The position numbers and the translations under genes were made by a program. Shown piece by piece: positions 55,409 through 62,411 of a stretch of DNA of 64,000 nucleotides; the stretch's first letter is position 1, and each line of letters begins with the position of its first letter. A model generated the notes under the pieces. It was not told the DNA's origin and did no database searches. It saw nothing but the letters and a program-made list of their open reading frames with translations. The stretch comes from Acidovorax delafieldii. GTDB taxonomy: Bacteria > Pseudomonadota > Gammaproteobacteria > Burkholderiales > Burkholderiaceae_C. The stretch lies in contig DFQQ01000035.1 of assembly GCA_002377855.1 (NCBI GenBank), positions 1-64,000 on the forward strand, read 5' to 3'.

Positions 55409-58400
55409 ATGCTGCGCAGCAAGCACTTTCTCAAGCTGATCATTGCGTTCCTGGTGCTGGCCTACGTGGCCATTGCCGCGTTGCAATACCAGCAGTACCG
55501 CAGCGTCGAGGCCGTGATGCGGCGCGGCGATGTGAATGCGCTGTGGTCGTTCTTGCAGCTCAATGTGGAGTACGAGCGGCTGGACCACGCGCTGCACCAG
55601 TTTGTGATGGCGCCGCAGAGCACGACGCTGGACGCAGTGGTGCTGCGCTACGACCTTTTTCTGAGCCGTTTCAGCGCCCTTGAAAGCGGCAGCGCACGCA
55701 TTTTGATGCAGCATGAGCCTGTGTACGGCCAAGCGCTGCAGGCTTTGCAGCAGTTCGTGGCTGCGGGCGACGAGTACTTTGGCCAGAGCGTGGATGCGGC
55801 ATCCAGTCAGGCCAACATGCAGCTTCTGCGAACGCGGTTGGCCGAGTTGCGCGAAACCGTGCAGGACCTGGCCATGCACGCATCGCGCTTGTCGGCCATG
55901 CTGGGCGACCAGCGCAACGAGGAAGTGCGCAACCAGACGTTGATGTCGACCGGGCTCACCAGCTTTCAGGCCCTGCTGACCTTTTTGCTCGCCTATGCCA
56001 TGGCGCGCCAATTTGTAGCGCGCGAACGCGCCAAATCCCAGGCCCTGCAGGCCCAGGCCGAACTGGTACAGGCACTCAAACGCAATGAAGAAGCGCTGGA
56101 GGCCCGTGTAGCCCAACGCACCACCGAACTGCAACAGGCCAACGAGGCCCTGAGGGAGCACGAGGAAGAGCTGCTCATTGCCCGCAGCAAGGCAGAAGAC
56201 GCCTCGCAGATGAAATCGGATTTTCTGGCCAACATGAGCCACGAAATCCGCACGCCCATGAATGCCGTGATCGGCATGAGCCACCTGGTGCTGGGCACGG
56301 ACCTCACGCCACGCCAGCGCGACTATGTGCAAAAGATCCAACGCTCGGGCCAGCACCTGCTGGGCTTGATCAACGACATCCTGGACTTCAGCAAGATCGA
56401 AGCTGGGAAGCTGGACGTTGAGGTACTCGACTTCGACCTGCGCGGCGTGCTGGACAACGTGGCCAACCTGATCAGCGACAGGTGCGCCGCCAAGGGGCTG
56501 GAGCTGATGTTTGACGTAGACCCCGACCTGCCCGACGACCTGCGCGGCGATCCGCTGCGCCTGGGCCAGATTCTGGTGAACTACGCCAACAACGCCGTCA
56601 AGTTCACTGAACAGGGGGAAATAGTGGTGCGCGTGCGCCAGGACATGCGCGACGGCGATGCCCTCCTGCTGCGCTTTGAGGTGCAGGACACCGGCATCGG
56701 GCTCACCCAGGAGCAGCAGGCCCGCCTTTTTCGCTCGTTTGAGCAGGCCGACTCTTCCACCACCCGCAAGTACGGCGGCACCGGCCTGGGCCTGGCCATT
56801 TCCAAAAGTCTGGCGCAGCTGATGGGCGGCGAAGTGGGCGTGGTCAGCGCGCCTGGGCAGGGCAGCACCTTCTGGTTCACTGCGCGGCTGGGGTTGGGCA
56901 AGCCACGCCAGCGGGCTCTGCAGCCGTCCCCTGACTTGAGGGGGCGCCGGGTGTTGGTGGTGGACGACAGCGACCAGGCGCGCCACATCCTCTCGGTGCT
57001 GCTCGGCCGACTGAGCTTTGCCGTGACCACCGCACGCAGCGGAACAGAGGGCATCGCGCTGGCCACCAGTGCGGCCGCGGCTGGCGCACCTTTTGAAATC
57101 GCTTTTCTGGACTGGAAAATGCCGGGCCTGGACGGGTTCGAAACGTACAGCCGCCTCGCCCGCCTGCCCCAGCCGCCCGCACCGGTGATTGTGACGTCGC
57201 ACGGTCGCGAGGAGGTGCGCCAGGAACTGCAGCGCAGCGACATCTGCCTGATGCTGTCCAAACCCGTCAGCCCCTCGCACTTGCTCGACGCAGCGATGCA
57301 GGCGCTGTACGGCGTGCGCGCGCCTGAGAGGCACCCCGCTGCACTGCGGCCAGCCAACGCAGTCCTGCATGCCATCGCCGGTGCCCGCGTCCTGCTGGTG
57401 GACGACAACGACCTCAACCAGCAGGTGGGAGCGGACCTTTTAACGGACGCGGGCCTCGTGGTGGACGTTGCACCCAACGGCCAAGTGGCCCTGGACATGC
57501 TGAGGCGCGCCCCCTACGACGCGGTGCTGATGGACATGCAGATGCCGGTGATGGACGGCCTGACCGCCACCCGCCAGCTGCGGGAAGATCCGGCGTGGGC
57601 GCATCTGCCAGTGCTGGCCATGACCGCCAATGCCATGGCCGTCGACCGGGAGCGTTGCCTGCAAGCAGGCATGAACGACCACATTGCCAAGCCGATCGAC
57701 CCTGAAGAACTGTTTGCCACGCTGCTGCGCTGGATTGCCCCGCGCCAGCCAGCTGCCGGCGGGCTGCCCAGTGCCGCGCCATCAGCCCCGGCGGCCGCGC
57801 CGGCTTTGGTGCCGGCCTCTTCCAGTACAGAGAACACAGAGAACACAGCAAACCCGGCAAACGGCGAGGCGCCCGGTGAAGACCCGTTGCACCACATTGA
57901 TGGCCTGGACGCGGCTGCCGGCCTGCGGCGTGTCCTTCACAAGCGCAGTGCCTACGAAAGCCTGTTGCGCAAGTTTGTGGCGGGCCAAGCCGGCGCCGTG
58001 GCCGAGACCCGCCACCACCTCGCTGCCGGGCAGGCGCAGGCGGCCCAGCGCGCGATGCACACCCTCAAGGGCACTGCTGGCACCATCGGCGCCACGCACC
58101 TGGCCGAACTGGCGCAGACCGCAGAACAGGCCATTGACCAACGCAGGCCACCCCTGGACGTGGAAGCCCTGCTAGCGGCAACAGACGCTGCCTGCAGTTC
58201 ACTGGTGGCAGCGGTCGCTGCTGCGCTGCCCATAGACGAGCCCATGCCGCCCGCAGTGGCTCCAGGGCCCGCATCGGATGTCACCGCAGCGCAGCCTTTG
58301 CTGGATCGGCTTGCCTCCCTGCTCGCCGACGACGATTCAGACGCCATCGAGTTGTTCAAGGAATCCGCCCCCACCTTGCGCGCGGTGCTGGGCCCCGTGT

Positions 58401-58486
58401 ACGCAGACATGGAGCGGGCGCTGGACAACTACCTGCTGGTCGACGCCCTGGCGGCGTTGCGCACAGCCCACCCGCAGCGTGCATGA
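55409..58486 (+). CDS. hybrid sensor histidine kinase with two receivers and Hpt
   Basis: A 1025-residue kinase. Transmembrane helix 1 (FLKLIIAFLVLAYVAIAALQYQ) is followed by a periplasmic helical domain, then helix 2 (SFQALLTFLLAYAMARQF). A coiled coil precedes HisKA (His in NMSHEIRTPMNAVIGM) and HATPase (FRSFEQADSSTTRKYGGTGLGLAI). Receiver 1 has FLDWKMPGLDG, receiver 2 has LMDMQMPVMDG, and the Hpt His is in MHTLKGTAGTIG. It can phosphorelay to the downstream HD-GYP protein. Two 9-bp repeats (AGAGAACAC) lie near 57840 in the linker. Confidence 0.92.
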   Translation: MLRSKHFLKLIIAFLVLAYVAIAALQYQQYRSVEAVMRRGDVNALWSFLQLNVEYERLDHALHQFVMAPQSTTLDAVVLRYDLFLSRFSALESGSARILMQHEPVYGQALQALQQFVAAGDEYFGQSVDAASSQANMQLLRTRLAELRETVQDLAMHASRLSAMLGDQRNEEVRNQTLMSTGLTSFQALLTFLLAYAMARQFVARERAKSQALQAQAELVQALKRNEEALEARVAQRTTELQQANEALREHEEELLIARSKAEDASQMKSDFLANMSHEIRTPMNAVIGMSHLVLGTDLTPRQRDYVQKIQRSGQHLLGLINDILDFSKIEAGKLDVEVLDFDLRGVLDNVANLISDRCAAKGLELMFDVDPDLPDDLRGDPLRLGQILVNYANNAVKFTEQGEIVVRVRQDMRDGDALLLRFEVQDTGIGLTQEQQARLFRSFEQADSSTTRKYGGTGLGLAISKSLAQLMGGEVGVVSAPGQGSTFWFTARLGLGKPRQRALQPSPDLRGRRVLVVDDSDQARHILSVLLGRLSFAVTTARSGTEGIALATSAAAAGAPFEIAFLDWKMPGLDGFETYSRLARLPQPPAPVIVTSHGREEVRQELQRSDICLMLSKPVSPSHLLDAAMQALYGVRAPERHPAALRPANAVLHAIAGARVLLVDDNDLNQQVGADLLTDAGLVVDVAPNGQVALDMLRRAPYDAVLMDMQMPVMDGLTATRQLREDPAWAHLPVLAMTANAMAVDRERCLQAGMNDHIAKPIDPEELFATLLRWIAPRQPAAGGLPSAAPSAPAAAPALVPASSSTENTENTANPANGEAPGEDPLHHIDGLDAAAGLRRVLHKRSAYESLLRKFVAGQAGAVAETRHHLAAGQAQAAQRAMHTLKGTAGTIGATHLAELAQTAEQAIDQRRPPLDVEALLAATDAACSSLVAAVAAALPIDEPMPPAVAPGPASDVTAAQPLLDRLASLLADDDSDAIELFKESAPTLRAVLGPVYADMERALDNYLLVDALAALRTAHPQRA

Positions 58487-58525
58487 ATCTGGAAGCGGCA
58501 TCACAAAACCAAGGAGGACAACGCC

Positions 58526-59737
58526 ATGACAAACCCGCTGGAGTTGAGAGGCAAATGCACCGTGCTGGTGGTCGACGACACGCCCGACAATCTCTCGTTG
58601 ATGAGTGGGCTGCTGCGCAGTGACTACAAGGTCAAGCTGGCGCCCAGCGGCGAGCGCGCGCTGCAGATCGTGGCGGGTGAAAGCAAGCCCGATCTGATCC
58701 TGCTGGACATCATGATGCCGGGCATGGATGGCTATGAAGTGCTGCGGCGGCTGCAGTTCAATCCCGAAACCGAAGACATTCCAGTCATCTTCCTTACCGC
58801 CATGAGTGCGTCCGAGGACGAGACCACGGGGCTGGAGCTGGGCGCGGTGGACTACATCACCAAGCCCATCAATCCCGCCATCACGCTGGCGCGGGTGCGC
58901 AACCACCTGCAACTCAAGCGCGCACGCGATTTGCTCGCCCACCAAAACCACTACCTCGAGCAGGAAGTGGCCCGCCGCACCCAGGAGGTGGCCGAGCTGC
59001 AGGACGTGACCGTTCGTGCGATGGCGTCCCTGGCTGAAACGCGCGACAACGAAACGGGCAACCACATCCGCCGCACCCAGCACTATGTGCAGGCGCTGGC
59101 ACGCAAGCTGCAACATCACCCTCGGTTTCAGGAAGAACTGAGCGATGCGGCCATTGAGATGATCTTCAAGTCAGCGCCCTTGCACGACATCGGCAAGGTC
59201 GGCATTCCAGACCGTATCCTGCTCAAGCCCGGCCCGCTCACGCCCGAAGAGTTCGAGGTCATGAAAACCCACACCACCCTGGGCCTGGAGGCCATTTTGG
59301 CAGCCGAGCGCGAAACCACGCAGAACAACCCGTTTTTCCGCTACGCCAAGGAGATCACCTACAGCCACCAGGAGAAGTGGGACGGCTCCGGCTATCCGCA
59401 GGGGCTGGTGGGCAACACCATCCCGCTGTCCGCCCGCCTGATGGCCGTGGCCGATGTGTACGACGCTCTCATTTCCGCACGCGTGTACAAGCCAGCCTAC
59501 ACCCACGAACGGGCCGTGAAGATCATCCAGGACGGCCGGGGCAGCCACTTTGACCCGGACATGGTCGACGCCTTCATGAGCCTGGCTGAAGACTTTAGGC
59601 GCATCGCCCTGCGCTTTGCCGACAGCGAACATGCCTTGCACTTTGAAATGGAGCGCATGGCCGCCGACTTGCCGGCGGAAAACATCGTGGTGGACTCGGC
59701 AACCCTGGCCTCCGGCGGCGCTGAGACGACGCAATGA
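58526..59737 (+). CDS. response regulator with HD-GYP phosphodiesterase
   Basis: A 403-residue regulator. The receiver has DD at 17-18 and phospho-acceptor Asp61 (LILLDIMMPGMDG). The HD-GYP domain follows at about residue 165, with ETGNHIRRTQHY, HDIGKVGIPD and SHQEKWDGSGYPQGLVG, so the HD and GYP motifs are intact. It should hydrolyse cyclic di-GMP when phosphorylated. AAGGAGG upstream of the ATG is a good ribosome binding site. It shares an operon with the hybrid kinase. Confidence 0.95.
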   Translation: MTNPLELRGKCTVLVVDDTPDNLSLMSGLLRSDYKVKLAPSGERALQIVAGESKPDLILLDIMMPGMDGYEVLRRLQFNPETEDIPVIFLTAMSASEDETTGLELGAVDYITKPINPAITLARVRNHLQLKRARDLLAHQNHYLEQEVARRTQEVAELQDVTVRAMASLAETRDNETGNHIRRTQHYVQALARKLQHHPRFQEELSDAAIEMIFKSAPLHDIGKVGIPDRILLKPGPLTPEEFEVMKTHTTLGLEAILAAERETTQNNPFFRYAKEITYSHQEKWDGSGYPQGLVGNTIPLSARLMAVADVYDALISARVYKPAYTHERAVKIIQDGRGSHFDPDMVDAFMSLAEDFRRIALRFADSEHALHFEMERMAADLPAENIVVDSATLASGGAETTQ

Positions 59738-59929
59738 ACACCGCCAGCCAGCTCCACAGTGCCAGCGGGGCTGTCATCAGGGCCATGCACTACCGGCTGC
59801 CCGTGAACGGTTGCGTTGAACGCGCTGTGTCAAAGCGCACGCGCACGCTGATAGCGCAGCGCAGGGGCACCCCTGCATCGCGTTTCTCACCAGCCGATCA
59901 CTCCAGGCGCCGGGCCTGAGAACCAAACG

Positions 59930-60988
59930 TCAGCAGCATCCGCCGCCGCCAGACGCGCTCTGCGCTTCGTCCGCAGCGCGAGTGGTATGTCCGTTCAGCC
60001 CCAGCTTGGCCAGCAGCTGCACGTCGGCTTCGACGTCAGGATTGCCCGTCACCAGCAGCTTGTCACCATAAAAAATCGAGTTGGCACCGGCCATGAAGCA
60101 CAGCGCCTGCACCGCGTCGCCCATCTGCTGGCGCCCAGCCGACAAGCGCACCCGCGCCTTGGGCATGGTGATGCGGGCCACGGCAATCACGCGCACGAAG
60201 TCAAACGGATCGATCGGGTCGCTGTCGGCGAGCGGCGTGCCGGGCACGCGCACCAGGCTATTGATGGGCACCGACTCCGGGTACGGCTGCAGGTTGGCCA
60301 GCTGCGCAATCAGGCCCGCGCGGTGCACCGGCGCCTCGCCCATGCCCACGATGCCGCCGCAGCACACGCTGATACCAGCGGCGCGCACATGCTGCAGCGT
60401 GTCCAGCCGGTCCTGGTATTGGCGGGTGCTGACCACGTCGGTGTAGTACTCGGGGGCGGTGTCCAGGTTGTGGTTGTAGTAGTCCAGGCCCGCGTCCTTC
60501 AGGGCCTGTGCCTGGTGCGATTCGAGCATGCCCAGCGTGGCGCAGGTTTGCAGGCCCAGGCCCTTCACGGCGCCGATCAAGGCGCTGACCTTTTCAATGT
60601 CGCGGTCCTTGGGGGCGCGCCACGCAGCGCCCATGCAAAATCGGGTGGCGCCTGCGTCCTTGGCGGCCTGCGCGGCGCGCACCACCTCATCAACTTCCAT
60701 CAACTTGTCGGCCTTCACGCCGGTGTCGAACTCGGCCGCCTGAGGGCAATAGCCGCAGTTCTCAGGGCAGCCTCCGGTCTTGACGGACAGCAGCGTGGCC
60801 AGTTCGATGTCGCCAGCGGGCCAGTGCTGGCGGTGCACGGTTTGCGCCTCGAAGATCAAGTCCATCAACGGCTTGTCGAGCAGCGCCTCGATGGCGTCCA
60901 CCGTCCAGGGGCCCTGCACCACAGGTGTCGGTGGGCGGCGGTGCAATTGCACGGGCTGGGCAGCGGAAGGGATGGCAATGGTTTCCAT
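59930..60988 (-). CDS. bioB: biotin synthase
   Basis: The radical-SAM enzyme that inserts sulfur into dethiobiotin. The [4Fe-4S] cluster cysteines are in KTGGCPENCGYCPQAA, and YYNHNLDTAPEYY is the substrate-binding block. CATLGMLE, CCGGIVGMGE and the arginine in RVRLSAGRQQM complete the barrel. Length 352 is normal, with a GGGGCC-type C-terminus. Biotin made here would serve the carboxylase encoded nearby. The upstream gap (60989-61354) has two similar strings, CGTGACAAAA and CGTCACAAAA, but no recognised operator. Confidence 0.96.
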   Translation of the reverse strand: METIAIPSAAQPVQLHRRPPTPVVQGPWTVDAIEALLDKPLMDLIFEAQTVHRQHWPAGDIELATLLSVKTGGCPENCGYCPQAAEFDTGVKADKLMEVDEVVRAAQAAKDAGATRFCMGAAWRAPKDRDIEKVSALIGAVKGLGLQTCATLGMLESHQAQALKDAGLDYYNHNLDTAPEYYTDVVSTRQYQDRLDTLQHVRAAGISVCCGGIVGMGEAPVHRAGLIAQLANLQPYPESVPINSLVRVPGTPLADSDPIDPFDFVRVIAVARITMPKARVRLSAGRQQMGDAVQALCFMAGANSIFYGDKLLVTGNPDVEADVQLLAKLGLNGHTTRAADEAQSASGGGGCC

Positions 60989-61354
60989 AGGGTCCTTTCT
61001 TTGGCAACTCCGTCACGCGCAATGCCCAGGCTTTCCAGGTAACAGATTGCGCCGTGGCAAAAATGGCCGGCGGTGGCGAATTCGCGGATTCTGCGTGACA
61101 AAAGAGCACTTGTGCGCGTCTCTACGTCACAAAAACTGCCAATCGATTACCGTCAATATCTGCTCCAAACGTGCACGAGAATTGACCGACGATGCGCGCA
61201 TGAAGCGCGACGTTGCTGGGATGTTGACCAGGGCGTTTCTACGGTCGCCGCATCTGCGGGCAAACGGCTCGCTAGCGCGGCCAACTCACGCCAAATGCTG
61301 GGCGTTGGCGCTGGAGTTAGACGCACAAGAGATGCGGATGGACTGGTTTCAGGC
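60989..61354. other. 366-bp intergenic region upstream of bioB
   Basis: Lies between the bioB start and the end of the thioesterase gene. It contains CGTGACAAAA near 61094 and CGTCACAAAA near 61125, about 31 bp apart, as a possible direct-repeat site. No BioR or BirA box and no gene could be supported. Confidence 0.4.
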
Positions 61355-61816
61355 CTATTGCCCTGCGCCCAGCGCCACGAATTCGCCCACAAGCCGTCCC
61401 GCAGGCTTGCCGTCGTCGTCCATCAGCACCGACTCGACGGCTATGCGTGCCCTGCCTTTGCGAGCAAGCATCTGGGTGAATCGGGGCCACTGCTGCGGCT
61501 CCCGCAAGGCCGACCGCGCCTGGAACGCCCCGGCGATGGGCTGTTCGTATTCCATGGAGTTGCGCTGGATCACCAAGCGGCTGTCCAGCCCCTCGGCCCG
61601 CAGCCGCTGGTGCAGCAGGCACCACGCGGCAAGGATGGACAGCGCGGACGCGCTGCCGCCAAACACCGTTTCCCGGTGGTTGATGTTGGGGGCCAGCGGC
61701 GCGCGCAAAAGCACGCCGTCGGGGTCTGCGGACACAACCTCCACGGCCATGGCCCCCGACAAGGGAATGTGCTGGTGCAGGTAGCGTTCGAGTTCGTCAG
61801 GGGCCATCGCAGCCAT
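61355..61816 (-). CDS. YiiD_C-type thioesterase
   Basis: A 153-residue hotdog-fold protein of the YiiD C-terminal domain family (PF09500). NINHRETVFGGSASALSILAAWCLLHQRL is its main signature, followed by the basic ARKGRARIAVESVL strand. Role is a putative acyl thioesterase. It precedes nothing in tight coupling; the VOC gene lies 15 bp upstream on the same strand, so the two probably share a transcript. Confidence 0.83.
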   Translation of the reverse strand: MAAMAPDELERYLHQHIPLSGAMAVEVVSADPDGVLLRAPLAPNINHRETVFGGSASALSILAAWCLLHQRLRAEGLDSRLVIQRNSMEYEQPIAGAFQARSALREPQQWPRFTQMLARKGRARIAVESVLMDDDGKPAGRLVGEFVALGAGQ

Positions 61817-61831
61817 GCCGGGGTTCCGTTC

Positions 61832-62302
61832 TCAGCCCAGCGCCGCAACCACGTCTGCGGGCGCCTGCACCAATTCGATCAGCACGCCCTCCCCCGCAAT
61901 CGGAAACTCGTCGTTGCTCTTAGGGTGCAGGAAGGTGATGTCATACCCCGCCGCGCCCTTGCGAATGCCGCCGGGTGCAAAGCGCACGCCCTTCGCAGTC
62001 AGCCACTCCACGGCCTTGGGCAGGTCGTCAATCCACAGGCCGATGTGGTTGAGCGGCGTGGTGTGCACGGCGGGTTTCTTGTCGATATCGAGCGGCTGCA
62101 TGATGTCGACCTCGACCTTGAACGCGCCCTTGCCCATGGCCAGGATGTCTTCGTCCACGTTCTCGCGTTCGCTCTGGAAGGTGCCAGTCTGTTCGAGCCC
62201 CAGCATGTCCACCCAAAGGGTCTTCATGCGCTGCTTGTCGGTGCCGCCGATGGCGACCTGCTGAATGCCTAGGACCTTGAAAGGTCGCTGCTGCTGGGTC
62301 AT
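61832..62302 (-). CDS. VOC-family (glyoxalase/dioxygenase-like) protein
   Basis: A 156-residue vicinal-oxygen-chelate protein with two paired beta-alpha motifs (VLGIQQVAIGGTDKQRMKTLWVDMLGL and PLNHIGLWIDDLPKAVEWLTAKGVRF). Metal-ligand candidates are the His in LNHIGLW and the Glu in VLIELVQAP. It may be a methylmalonyl-CoA epimerase-like or glyoxalase-like enzyme; proximity to a propionyl-CoA carboxylase-type gene makes the first idea attractive. GAGGAG lies 8 bp before the ATG. Confidence 0.82.
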   Translation of the reverse strand: MTQQQRPFKVLGIQQVAIGGTDKQRMKTLWVDMLGLEQTGTFQSERENVDEDILAMGKGAFKVEVDIMQPLDIDKKPAVHTTPLNHIGLWIDDLPKAVEWLTAKGVRFAPGGIRKGAAGYDITFLHPKSNDEFPIAGEGVLIELVQAPADVVAALG

Positions 62303-62311
62303 GCAATGCTC

Positions 62312-62365
62312 CTCAATTGATAGCTTCCGGCGCTTTATCAACAAGCGCTGGGGGCCAAAATGGCC
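62312..62365 (-). repeat. dispersed palindromic repeat, intergenic copy
   Basis: AATTGATAGCTTCCGGCGC, TTTATCAACAAGCGCTGGG and GGCCAAAATGGCC on the plus strand; it reads in the family order on the minus strand. Confidence 0.7.
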
Positions 62366-62390
62366 AAAAAAAGGGGCGCAAGGCCCCCTT
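62364..62390 (-). terminator. terminator of carboxylase alpha gene
   Basis: On the minus strand AAGGGGGCC, a TTGC-type loop and GCCCCTT precede a run of seven or more T. It follows the carboxylase stop by about 20 bp. Confidence 0.75.
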
Positions 62391-62411
62391 CCGATGCGCG
62401 GGGGCGCAAGG

